Source: Candidatus Fermentibacterota bacterium
Lineage (GTDB): Bacteria; JAFGKV01
Length of the DNA: 25,354 nt
Direction of reading: 5' to 3'
Assembly (NCBI GenBank): GCA_016928395.1
Contig: JAFGKV010000173.1
Span: 1 to 25,354 of the forward strand
Shown here: in pieces, positions 8,429 through 15,975 of the stretch
How positions within the stretch are numbered: the first letter of the stretch is position 1
Layout: each line of letters begins with the position of its first letter
Program-made: the position numbers and the translations under genes
The notes under the pieces: model-generated
Databases searched by the model: none
What the model saw: only the letters and a program-made list of their open reading frames with translations
Told to the model about the DNA's origin: nothing

Positions 8429-9265
8429 TCAGCCCTTCACGCTTCCTAGAGTCAACCCGCCCACCAGCCATTTGGAAAGGGAGAGAAACAGCACCATGAC
8501 CGGCACGGCGACCAGCAATGCACCCGCCGAGTAGAGACCCCATTCCGTGCTGAAGTTGGATTGAAACTGCTTCAGGCCAAGAGGCAGTGTGTACAGCCGT
8601 TTGTCGCTCAAGACTACCGCCGCCACCAAGTATTCACTCCATGCCGCCATGAAACTGAACAAGGCGGTGATGACCAGGGCAGGCAGGGCCAGTGGCAGGA
8701 CGACCTTGTGGAACGCCCTGAAGGGGCCGCATCCATCGATGGCGGCAGCTTCCTCAAGGCTTGAGGGTATGGTATCGTAATAGCCTTTCATGGTCCATAT
8801 GCAGAATGGCAGAGCGGTGGCCGAATAGATGATCACCAGACCCCCGAAGGTGTTCCACAAATGCAAGGTCCGCAACAGCAGAAACATGGGGAGCAGGAGC
8901 ATGGTCGCCGGGAACATCTGAGTCGTGATCAGGCTGATCATTGCAGCCCGCCTTCCGGGGAAGGAAAACCGACTGATCGCATACCCTGCGGTGGATGCCA
9001 AGGTGACACCCAGCAGGGTCACGAAAAGGCTTACGATAGAGGAGTTGGTGAGCCACCGCAGGAAGTCCGTTTTTGTGAACAGCGTTACGTAGGAGGTAAG
9101 GGTGGCATTGTCGGGTATGAGTGCCAGACTTCTGCTGTGGAGCTGATCTCCGGGCCGGAGACTCACGGTGACCACCCGGAGGACCGGGTAGATGCTGAAC
9201 GCGACAAAGATGAAAAGCACGGCATAGATGACGATGGTCATCCACAGAGGGTCTTTCTGATGCAT
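8429..9265 (-). CDS. ABC sugar transporter permease, MalG type
   Basis: This is an inner-membrane permease subunit of a carbohydrate-family importer. The 278-residue protein begins with a hydrophobic helix (about 9-30) and has about six membrane segments. The cytoplasmic EAA loop that docks onto the ATPase is clear at 171-195 (EEAAAIDGCGPF then VVLPLALP). The C-terminal ending, LVGGLTLGSVKG, is typical of MalG-type permeases. The start codon is 2 bp after the stop of the MalF-type gene, so the two are co-translated. No ATPase gene is present nearby, so a shared ATPase encoded elsewhere is probably used. The substrate is not predictable beyond a likely sugar or oligosaccharide. Confidence 0.93.
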   Translation of the reverse strand: MHQKDPLWMTIVIYAVLFIFVAFSIYPVLRVVTVSLRPGDQLHSRSLALIPDNATLTSYVTLFTKTDFLRWLTNSSIVSLFVTLLGVTLASTAGYAISRFSFPGRRAAMISLITTQMFPATMLLLPMFLLLRTLHLWNTFGGLVIIYSATALPFCIWTMKGYYDTIPSSLEEAAAIDGCGPFRAFHKVVLPLALPALVITALFSFMAAWSEYLVAAVVLSDKRLYTLPLGLKQFQSNFSTEWGLYSAGALLVAVPVMVLFLSLSKWLVGGLTLGSVKG

Positions 9266-9267
9266 GG

Positions 9268-10146
9268 CTAGTACACCGCCTCGGTTCCCTTCGTCCCTTT
9301 GATGAACCTGATGGAGAAGAGCAATAGAATGCCGAAGATGACCATGGATAAGGCTGCTGCATACCCGAATCGGTAGAGATTGAACGCGGCCCGATAGACA
9401 TAGGACACGAGAATGTGTACCTGGTCGGCCGGGCGCCCGCCATTAGACACAAGCCAGATGACATTAAAGTTGTTGAATGTCCAGATGACACCCAACGTCA
9501 CCGCGGGAACCAGAACCGGCCTCAGCAAGGGTATGGTGATCCTCCACAGCCTCTGCCATCGGCTCGCACCATCGACTACCGCGGCTTCGTACAGCTCCGC
9601 CGGGATGCTCTGCAGTCCGCCCAGGGCAACGATCATCATGAAGGGAAACCCCAACCAGATATTGGTGATCAGACACGCGGCAAAGGTGCTGACCGGTTGC
9701 GAAAGCCATGCTACGCCGGGCAATCCAAACGCCTTGTCGAGCACCAGATTCACTGCGCCATACTCGTAGTGAAACATGCCGCGCCAGGTCAGTGCGGTGA
9801 TGTACTGAGGAACCGCCCAGGGAAGCACCAGAAGCGTGCGGATCACCGCCCGCCCGGGCAGAGGACGATTCAGCAACAATGCGAGACTCACACCGATCAC
9901 GACGTGGAAGACGACATTGATCACCGTCCACAAGACGGTCTTGAGCAACGTGCTGTAGAAGATGCCTTCGCTAAAGACGCTCACGTACTGCCCGAACCCC
10001 GTGATGCGCCATGTCCAGAAGTGCTTCATGCTCATGTTGGACAGGCTGACCACGACATTGTAGACGAAGGGAAACACAACCACCAGCGCCAGAATCCCCA
10101 GAGCGGGGAAGGCAAAGGAGTATGCGATGCGTTGTTCTCTCGTCAC
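9268..10146 (-). CDS. ABC sugar transporter permease, MalF type
   Basis: This is the partner permease of the MalG-type subunit. The 292-residue protein shows about six hydrophobic segments, starting at about 11-33. The EAA loop is at 187-210 (YEAAVVDGASRWQRLWRITI). It lacks the large periplasmic P2 loop of enteric MalF and so belongs to the common short form. The start is GTG at 10146, overlapping the receptor gene stop as GTGA. This gives translational coupling in the usual order of receptor, F-type, G-type. Confidence 0.93.
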   Translation of the reverse strand: MTREQRIAYSFAFPALGILALVVVFPFVYNVVVSLSNMSMKHFWTWRITGFGQYVSVFSEGIFYSTLLKTVLWTVINVVFHVVIGVSLALLLNRPLPGRAVIRTLLVLPWAVPQYITALTWRGMFHYEYGAVNLVLDKAFGLPGVAWLSQPVSTFAACLITNIWLGFPFMMIVALGGLQSIPAELYEAAVVDGASRWQRLWRITIPLLRPVLVPAVTLGVIWTFNNFNVIWLVSNGGRPADQVHILVSYVYRAAFNLYRFGYAAALSMVIFGILLLFSIRFIKGTKGTEAVY

Positions 10147-11423
10147 CGGTTCATCTCCTCAATGGCCTTCTCTGCCGCCCTCTGGGCGTCCTGGGCCGCC
10201 TGCTCCGGCGTCTTTGTTCCGTTCAGAACCGATTGGTAGTTGGGGCGCAAGGTATCCCAAATAGCCCGGAGCTCCGGGTCCACCGGCATGGGCTTGCCGA
10301 CTCGGGCTTGCTCCATACTCAGCTGGATCATCTCGTCGTCGGCTATCGCCGGATCATCCATACAGTCGAGACGAGACGGTATGGTCTTCATCGCTCGCGC
10401 ATAGACCAGTTGGGCGTCACGGGAGGTAAGGTAGGTGAGGAGATTCAACACCATGCGAAGCCGTTCACCGTGGAGATGGACATTCACGCTATACCCCTGG
10501 GTGGACACCATGGGCGTTGCCCAGAGCCCGGTGGCGCTGACCTTGGGAATGAGGGCCAACCCCATATCGATACCCATGTTCAAATACGACGCCCAGGACC
10601 ATGGCCCATTGATGATCATGGCCGCACGGCCTTCTTTGAACAGAGCGTCTGCGGTATCGTAGTCACTCTCGGGCGGCAGAATGCGATGGGTAAACTTAAG
10701 ATCGTACATGAAGCGGAAGGCAGCCACGGTCGCCGGGGTATCCAAGGTGGGCCGGGCCTCGTCATCCATCACCCATCCGCCGAATCCCCCGAGAAACGGC
10801 ACGAAGAAAAAGGGCTCCTCGAAGTTCCATGCCATTCCATAGTAGTCCATCCGGCCGTCGCCGTCTTCGTCTCTGGTAAAATCGCGGGCGATCTGGATCA
10901 TCTCATCGGTGTCCCGAGGCGGCTGCGGAACGAGGGCTCTGTTGTACACCAGATGCAGGTGATTGCCGATCTGGTCGCTGAGCTGGTACAGATGCCCGCG
11001 GCGCCACACCAGCCCTTCCGGCAGGAATGCATCCACCACCTCTCGGGAGAGAAGCTGTTCGAGAGGAGCGACAAGTTCCATCTCGCTGAAAGGCCCTACC
11101 TGGTCTCCCGGGCCATACACGAGATCCGGGCCGCTGCCCCCCAGCGTGGCGATCTGATAGTTGCTGCGCAGCTCTTCCGGCTCATAGTACACTTGGGCGC
11201 ATGATACGCCGTGCATCCGCCCGAACTCCGTGAGCAGAGAGTCGAGGATCGCCCGGCCCTCAGGCCTCATCGTGTTCCACACCACCAAGTCCCCCGCTCC
11301 TCGTGGCCCGCAGGATACCATGACGAGGGAGCAAAGAAGACCGCCGAATCCTACTAACCCTCTGACGCCCATGCCCGAGCCACTCGCCCGTGTGTGAGAC
11401 CCGGCGGATCGCGACTGAATCAC
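10143..11423 (-). CDS. ABC transporter solute-binding lipoprotein, MalE type
   Basis: This is the receptor that captures substrate outside the inner membrane and delivers it to the two permeases. The 426-residue protein has a basic N-terminal stretch, a hydrophobic run and a lipobox-like LVMVSC ending at Cys38, so it is probably lipid-anchored. The mature part fits the family 1 extracellular solute-binding fold (LVVWNTMRPEG, GPDLVYGPGDQVGPF, LFKEGRAAMIINGPW, and YARAMKTIPSR near the end). The start is GTG at 11423 because GGAGG at 11430-11434 lies 6 nt upstream. An ATG at 11372 lacks such a site and would still leave a signal peptide. It is the first gene of the importer operon, about 60 nt downstream of a good promoter. 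The ligand is unknown. Confidence 0.92.
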   Translation of the reverse strand: MIQSRSAGSHTRASGSGMGVRGLVGFGGLLCSLVMVSCGPRGAGDLVVWNTMRPEGRAILDSLLTEFGRMHGVSCAQVYYEPEELRSNYQIATLGGSGPDLVYGPGDQVGPFSEMELVAPLEQLLSREVVDAFLPEGLVWRRGHLYQLSDQIGNHLHLVYNRALVPQPPRDTDEMIQIARDFTRDEDGDGRMDYYGMAWNFEEPFFFVPFLGGFGGWVMDDEARPTLDTPATVAAFRFMYDLKFTHRILPPESDYDTADALFKEGRAAMIINGPWSWASYLNMGIDMGLALIPKVSATGLWATPMVSTQGYSVNVHLHGERLRMVLNLLTYLTSRDAQLVYARAMKTIPSRLDCMDDPAIADDEMIQLSMEQARVGKPMPVDPELRAIWDTLRPNYQSVLNGTKTPEQAAQDAQRAAEKAIEEMNR

Positions 11424-11429
11424 CGTATT

Positions 11430-11434
11430 CCTCC
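11430..11434 (-). promoter_or_regulatory. Shine-Dalgarno site that sets the GTG start of the receptor gene
   Basis: GGAGG on the minus strand lies 6 nt before the GTG at 11423. It argues for this start over the ATG at 11372. Confidence 0.7.
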
Positions 11435-11488
11435 ATCCGGCACGGGGATATGCGCCCCACAGAGCGCGGACAAAGCCTTGGAGCTGGC

Positions 11489-11517
11489 ATTATGCATCGC
11501 CTAAGCGTCTGGCTCAA
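11489..11517 (-). promoter_or_regulatory. Sigma70-type promoter for the ABC importer operon
   Basis: On the minus strand TTGAGC (11512-11517) and CATAAT (11489-11494) are spaced by 17 bp. The -10 matches five of six consensus bases and the -35 matches four. Transcription would begin near 11482 and give a leader of about 60 nt before the receptor gene. No convincing LacI-type operator was seen overlapping it. Confidence 0.55.
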
Positions 11518-11689
11518 GGGTATCGGTGCACTCACCCATAAGAACCCACGGTATGCTTGCGGGCCTCACCGTTGGGAATGATCTTGTGTGGCCACGTCAC
11601 CATGTAGTGGTCTGAATTGGCACGCGGGCTGAATGCACGCTGGCGATATCGCGCTGCACATGAGCCTGCCATCGCGCTGGAGCTTTGGT

Positions 11690-12349
11690 ATGAATCGATT
11701 TCTCACGGTTTCCCTCACTCTTCTCTTCCCCCTCTCGGCTGCGTTTGCCTTGGACATGTCGGATCGCGGCATGCTTACCGGTCAACTCCGCCTGGGCCTA
11801 CGCGGCAATGACAAGTTTGGCAACACTATAGGCCATGAACTCCCCGCCGAACATGAGCTGCGCATGCAACCGCTGGAAAGCGACCCCGGGTTCGGCGTTT
11901 CCTTCTCGTATCGCCGTGGCATCACCCCCAGCGTACTTCTGGGGTTCTCATTGGACTATCTCAAGAGCGGCGTCATGGAGGGCAAGGGAGTGGAGGATGT
12001 AGAGAATCGTCTGGCCCAGACCGATTCGCTAAGCACGTCTCTCGGCGCCTATTCACTGTATGGCGTGGGGGTCTCCCTCTACCCGGGGGTAAGCATCGGC
12101 GAGAACCTGATGGTCTTTGTTCAGATCGGTGTAGGAGGATACACGGCCAGAATCGCGGGAAACAGCGAGGAACTCAATGCTGCACTTAACCTGGGACTCT
12201 CCGCGGGATACTACCTGAACGATTCCTGGGGAATTGAGCTGGCCGCCCAGATGCCTCTGTTTCTCGCCGAGTTCAGGTACTTGGAGGAAGGGTACAGCTT
12301 CGACCCCTCTCCTCTGCAGCTCTGTGCGGGCGTGGCCTGGCTCTGGTAG
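11690..12349 (+). CDS. Small outer-membrane beta-barrel-like protein
   Basis: The 219-residue protein starts with a clear signal peptide (MNRFLTVSLTLLFPLSAAFA, cleavage after residue 20). The rest is rich in alternating and Gly/aromatic strands (FGVSFSYRRG, YSLYGVGVSLYPGV, LGLSAGYYL, LCAGVAWLW) and ends in Trp, as many BAM-assembled barrels do. No specific family is recognised. It is comparable in size to OmpW-like or Opa-like barrels. GGAG at 11679-11682 lies 7 nt before the ATG at 11690. An in-frame ATG at 11633 would place extra residues before the signal peptide and is rejected. It is a single gene, divergent from the importer operon and ending at a strong terminator. Confidence 0.75.
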   Translation: MNRFLTVSLTLLFPLSAAFALDMSDRGMLTGQLRLGLRGNDKFGNTIGHELPAEHELRMQPLESDPGFGVSFSYRRGITPSVLLGFSLDYLKSGVMEGKGVEDVENRLAQTDSLSTSLGAYSLYGVGVSLYPGVSIGENLMVFVQIGVGGYTARIAGNSEELNAALNLGLSAGYYLNDSWGIELAAQMPLFLAEFRYLEEGYSFDPSPLQLCAGVAWLW

Positions 12350-12385
12350 AAGCTCTGATCAAGGCCAGGTCGAGATAGAAAGCCG

Positions 12386-12419
12386 AAGCGGGTGAAGGGC
12401 TCGCCCTTCACCCGCTTTT
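12386..12419. terminator. Bidirectional intrinsic terminator between the barrel gene and rpsA
   Basis: Perfect 15-bp arms at 12386-12400 (AAGCGGGTGAAGGGC) and 12403-12417 enclose a 2-nt centre. TTTTC follows on the plus strand. The minus strand continues into a T-rich stretch after the stem. The position between convergent gene ends supports use by both. Confidence 0.85.
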
Positions 12420-12433
12420 CTACTCCCGGAAGT

Positions 12434-14374
12434 CTACGCCTCGGGCGGCGTTACCGTGGTCTCTTCAGTGCCACCTTCGTCGACCGGGGTTTCCCCCTTC
12501 CTGGTGGCATCTGCATCCGAAACATCTACCTCGGTACCATCTGCATCGGTATCCTCTATCTCTGAGGCGTCTACCTCTTCCTCTCCGATTTCCTCGTACA
12601 CGTCGTCGTCCTGCTCCAGGTCGGCGTTCTCGACGAGATCCTCCATGGTCAATGGCCTCACGGGATGATCCTGTTTCCACGCATCAAGATCGGCCTCATC
12701 GCGGCTGGAGAGCGCCGCTTTGACCGAGAGAACGATACGACGGTTCTTGGGATCCACGTCGATCACTTGCAGGGGCATGACATCGCCCACCTCGAATGCC
12801 GCGGCGGGTTTAATCAGCTCCGGAATGGCCAGTTGGGAGACAGGAACGAATCCCTCGACGTCCCGGCCCAGGTCGACGACCACGCCTCGGTCCAGCAGTC
12901 GAACCACGGCACCTTCAGCCTCGGTTCCGATGGCGAATTCCAGAGCCAGCCGATCCCACGGATCAGGCTCCGTCTGCTTGAGACCCAACGAGATGCGGCG
13001 AGAGGCGGTATCGATCTTCAACACCATTACCTCGACCTTGTCGCCCTTCTTGAGGACCTCACCCGGATGGCGGACCCGCTTGGTCCACGACATGTCGGAG
13101 ATATGCACAAGCCCGTCGATGCCCTCTTCAATCTCCACAAACGCCCCGAAGTTCGTGAGGTTGCGAACCCTGCCGCTCACCTGGCTCCCCACGGGGTACT
13201 TCTCGTCGAGCGTGAGCCATGGATCGGGCTCAGTTTGCTTGAGACCCAACGAGATCTTCTCGTTCTCCTCGTCGACCTTGAGAACCACCGCTTCCACCGA
13301 GTCACCAATCGCCAGCACCTTGGACGGATGGCGTACGTGGCGCGTCCATGACATTTCGGAGATGTGAATGAGACCTTCGACACCTTTCTCCAACTCGACA
13401 AACGCGCCGTAATCCGTGATGCTGACCACTCTGCCTGTCACCCGGCTTCCGACCTGGTAGCGTTCCGCGATGTCCTTCCAGGGGTAGGGCGTCAATTGCT
13501 TGAGGCCCAAGGAAATCCGCTCACGGTCCTTGTCAAAACTCAGCACCTTAACCGTCAACTCATCGCCGATGGTGACAACTTCAGACGGGTGATTGACCCG
13601 CCCCCATGACATATCGGTGATGTGCAGCAGTCCGTCGATTCCGCCCAGGTCGATGAAGGCACCGAAGTCGGTGATGTTCTTCACCGTGCCGCTCCGGACA
13701 TCAGTCACGCCCAGAGTCTTCATGGTTTCAGTCTTGAGGCGCTCCCGCTCCTCTTCAAGCACAACCCGCCGTGACACCACTATGTTGCGGCGCCGCTTGT
13801 TCAGCTTGATGATGCGGAACTGGAGTGTTTGGCCGAGATAGGCATCAAGGTTGGGAACCTGACGCAGCGCCACTTGTGAGCCGGGCAGGAATGCTTCCAC
13901 GGCAAACAAATCCACCACCAGGCCACCCTTGATGCGACGCAGCACCCGGCCCTCCACCACGTTCTGCTCATCGAACGCGTCCTTGATGTGACCCCACACC
14001 TTTACGAAATCAGCGCGTTGCTTGCTCAATACTACGAGGCCGTCCTGGTTCTCCATCTTCTCCAGGAAGACATCCACCTCGTCGCCAACGCGAATAGTAA
14101 CCGGCTCCTTGAACTCAGACAGCAGAATCACGCCCTCTGACTTGAAGCCGACATCCACCACCACCTCGGTCTCCGTGACATCCACAACCCTCCCGGTAAC
14201 CACTTCACCCTCACCGCGGGGTTGCATGCCTTGGCGGTAGAAATCCATCATCTGCTGATACTCGTCCTCCGAGTACTCCGGAGCATCCAGCAACTCCAGC
14301 TCTCGTTCCTCGGCGAGTACCGCTTCACTCACGGAAGGCGTCATTTCATCGTGATCATCGCCCGTCATCGTCAT
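12434..14374 (-). CDS. rpsA: 30S ribosomal protein S1
   Basis: S1 binds mRNA on the small ribosomal subunit and helps start translation. The 646-residue protein has six S1 repeats at about 56-120, 138-203, 225-293, 309-380, 396-467 and 483-553. Repeats 3-5 are the most alike (DFGAFIDL, DYGAFVEL, NFGAFVEI, each with HI..MSW), while 1, 2 and 6 diverge, the usual pattern. Beyond repeat 6 is a strongly acidic tail of about 90 residues, longer and more acidic than in many S1 proteins. Several Met codons compete. AAGGA at 14382-14386 lies 7 nt before the ATG at 14374, so that start is chosen over 14446 and 14395, which lack an SD. It is transcribed after cmk, probably also from its own promoter. 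Confidence 0.96.
   Translation of the reverse strand: MTMTGDDHDEMTPSVSEAVLAEERELELLDAPEYSEDEYQQMMDFYRQGMQPRGEGEVVTGRVVDVTETEVVVDVGFKSEGVILLSEFKEPVTIRVGDEVDVFLEKMENQDGLVVLSKQRADFVKVWGHIKDAFDEQNVVEGRVLRRIKGGLVVDLFAVEAFLPGSQVALRQVPNLDAYLGQTLQFRIIKLNKRRRNIVVSRRVVLEEERERLKTETMKTLGVTDVRSGTVKNITDFGAFIDLGGIDGLLHITDMSWGRVNHPSEVVTIGDELTVKVLSFDKDRERISLGLKQLTPYPWKDIAERYQVGSRVTGRVVSITDYGAFVELEKGVEGLIHISEMSWTRHVRHPSKVLAIGDSVEAVVLKVDEENEKISLGLKQTEPDPWLTLDEKYPVGSQVSGRVRNLTNFGAFVEIEEGIDGLVHISDMSWTKRVRHPGEVLKKGDKVEVMVLKIDTASRRISLGLKQTEPDPWDRLALEFAIGTEAEGAVVRLLDRGVVVDLGRDVEGFVPVSQLAIPELIKPAAAFEVGDVMPLQVIDVDPKNRRIVLSVKAALSSRDEADLDAWKQDHPVRPLTMEDLVENADLEQDDDVYEEIGEEEVDASEIEDTDADGTEVDVSDADATRKGETPVDEGGTEETTVTPPEA
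12975..13255. repeat. Direct repeat between S1 modules inside rpsA
   Basis: An identical 20-bp word occurs at 12975-12994 and 13236-13255, exactly 261 bp (87 codons) apart. It encodes ISLGLKQ at the end of adjacent S1 modules. A diverged third copy lies near 13494. It reflects tandem module duplication or gene conversion rather than a mobile repeat. Confidence 0.8.
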
Positions 14375-14719
14375 GCGTTCGTCCTTGCTCACCATCGAAG
14401 AATCGTTGTGCGGACCATCGTCCGCGTGTGTTAACGACGGGGCCATAGCCCCAGCCAGCCGGGATATCCCCTGGCCTCATATGCAGACCAGATGCGGCCC
14501 GCTAGAAAACGCCATATCAGGACACCAGCACCACCACGCGCCTCACGGCGACCGCCGCGGGTCGTTGTTCACATCTCCGAAATCACGAATCGGGAATGCG
14601 TCGGCGTTCGGTGTGTCTCAGCCGTTCATGAGAACCGTGCATATTAGGTGGAATCGAATCAGAACACAAGAACAGCGTTCATCTGCCTCTACAATAAAGG
14701 CCCACGTCGAGCCTCTCCG
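14375..14719 (-). other. Long rpsA leader region between cmk and rpsA
   Basis: This 345-bp stretch has no gene on either strand that resembles a protein. It carries a promoter at 14641-14669 for rpsA, so the transcript would have a leader of about 260 nt. In E. coli S1 represses its own synthesis through a structured leader. A similar role here is inference only and no known motif was recognised. Confidence 0.5.
14641..14669 (-). promoter_or_regulatory. Sigma70-type promoter for rpsA
   Basis: On the minus strand TTGTGT (14664-14669) and TAATAT (14641-14646) are spaced by 17 bp. The -10 matches four consensus bases, including the first TA and final AT. It would allow rpsA to be transcribed apart from the upstream cmk genes. 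Confidence 0.55.
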
Positions 14720-15409
14720 TCACGATGAGACGTAACCTCGCTCTCTCACGAGCCGCACGACAGCGTCCACCTGGCCTGTGATACTCAGATTGGTGGTATC
14801 AAGGCGAACGGCGTCCGTCGCTGCAGCCATCGGAGCGACCTCGCGGGTGGAATCTGCTGTGTCCCGCCTCGCCAGTTCCCGAAGAATCTGTCTTTCGTCC
14901 AAGCCGTCGGCGTGACGTGAGCGTTCCCGTGCACGCCGTCGCGCCCGTGTTGCCAGCGACGCCTCAAGGAAAATCTTGATCGGCGCGTCAGGGCACACCA
15001 CAGTGCCGATGTCACGCCCCTCCATGACGACATTGCCCCGTTCGGCGATCCTTCGTTGCCAGCGGACCAAGGCGTGGCGTACCTGCCGCAGACTCGACAC
15101 CTGCGATACGAGGCCGGTCACATCATCGTCGCGAATCCGCTGGCTCACATCCTCGCCGCAGAGCAAGACCCGCAAGGTTGACTCTCCTGGGACGAGATCA
15201 ACGGTGAGGGTGCCAAGCGCCTCCTCTATCGCTTCGCCGGCCACGGGCGCAATGCCGTGGCGAAGCAGCCACAGAGTAACAGCGCGGTACATCGCGCCGG
15301 TATCCACCCAGAGAAGGCCAAGACGAGATGCCACCTCCCGGGCCGTCGTGCTCTTGCCGGCACCTGCCGGCCCGTCGATGGCGATGACGAGAGGAGGCAG
15401 GTTCTTCAC
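14720..15409 (-). CDS. cmk: Cytidylate kinase
   Basis: It phosphorylates CMP and dCMP with ATP in the cytosol. The 229-residue protein has the P-loop GPAGAGKST (13-21), VDTGAMYRAVTLW (CMP contacts), a central NMP-binding region with DDVTGLVSQVSSLRQVR, and MEGRDIGTVVCPDAPIKIFLEA. These are all standard for bacterial Cmk, as is the length. The start is GTG at 15409, overlapping the scpB stop as GTGA. The order scpB-cmk-rpsA is a common bacterial arrangement, which supports all three calls. Confidence 0.96.
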   Translation of the reverse strand: MKNLPPLVIAIDGPAGAGKSTTAREVASRLGLLWVDTGAMYRAVTLWLLRHGIAPVAGEAIEEALGTLTVDLVPGESTLRVLLCGEDVSQRIRDDDVTGLVSQVSSLRQVRHALVRWQRRIAERGNVVMEGRDIGTVVCPDAPIKIFLEASLATRARRRARERSRHADGLDERQILRELARRDTADSTREVAPMAAATDAVRLDTTNLSITGQVDAVVRLVRERGYVSS

Positions 15410-15975
15410 GCCTCACCCGAAGCGGTACCCGGACCTCGGGGATGGTCAGGCTCCTGAAGCATGGTCCGCAACTCCTCTGCCGATGGAAGGGCCTCGATAG
15501 AAGGCAGACCGAAGTGTATCAGAAACTGCTCGGTGGTGCGGTAGAGCAGCGGGTGCCCCGGCTTGTCGGCCCGGCCGGCCACGCGAATCAACCCCAGTTC
15601 CATGAGTCTTCCCAGACCATGGGAGCAATCCACTCCCCTCAGCGACTCGACTTCCGCCCTGGTTACCGGCTGCCTATACGCAACAGCAGCGAGGGTGTGA
15701 AGCAGGGCCGGGCTCAAGCGTGTTCGCTCCTCCTTCAGAGCGCGAACCAAGTCCGCAAACTGCGCTCTTGTCTGGGCGACGAGCACGCCTCCTCGCTCCT
15801 CAACGGTGAAGCTGTGTCCTTCTGCCAGGTTGCGGCGGTTGAGGGCATCCGCTGCAGCACGCACCTCCTCGGGTGAGATGCCGAGAAGATCGCCGGCCTT
15901 CGTGAGGCGCAGAGGAGCACCGCCGGCCAAGATCAGGCACTCCAGCTTGAACTCCATGGGAGAGCTGTCGCTCAC
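15406..15975 (-). CDS. scpB: Segregation and condensation protein B
   Basis: ScpB is a winged-helix dimer that works with ScpA and SMC in chromosome condensation and segregation. The 189-residue protein shows the first winged helix (LECLILAGGAPLRLTKAGDLLGIS) and the second (LSPALLHTLAAVAYRQPVTRAEVESLRGVD), then the conserved GHPLLYRTTEQFLIHFGLPSIEALP. Length is normal. The start is GTG at 15975 overlapping the scpA stop as GTGA, and the cmk start overlaps its own stop in the same way. Confidence 0.94.
   Translation of the reverse strand: MSDSSPMEFKLECLILAGGAPLRLTKAGDLLGISPEEVRAAADALNRRNLAEGHSFTVEERGGVLVAQTRAQFADLVRALKEERTRLSPALLHTLAAVAYRQPVTRAEVESLRGVDCSHGLGRLMELGLIRVAGRADKPGHPLLYRTTEQFLIHFGLPSIEALPSAEELRTMLQEPDHPRGPGTASGEA

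Noticed and set aside
8280-8543. Minus-strand 87-residue ORF between the transporter and the M24 peptidase
   Set aside because: It overlaps the end of the permease gene and the peptidase start in another frame, has no SD, and its residue composition is not protein-like.
9415-10239. Plus-strand 274-residue ORF antisense to the MalF-type gene
   Set aside because: It is a codon-bias shadow rich in His, Gln, Arg and Asp and is fully opposite a clear permease gene.
10122-11204. Plus-strand 360-residue ORF antisense to the solute-binding protein gene
   Set aside because: It mirrors a well-supported gene, has no recognisable motif, and is typical of GC-rich shadow frames.
12665-13351. Plus-strand 228-residue ORF antisense to rpsA with apparent internal repeats
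   Set aside because: The repeats simply mirror the repeated S1 modules on the other strand.
14640-14700. Possible tRNA-like stretch around GGAATCGAATC upstream of rpsA
   Set aside because: No cloverleaf arms or T-loop of the right form can be drawn. The stretch is better explained as a promoter region.
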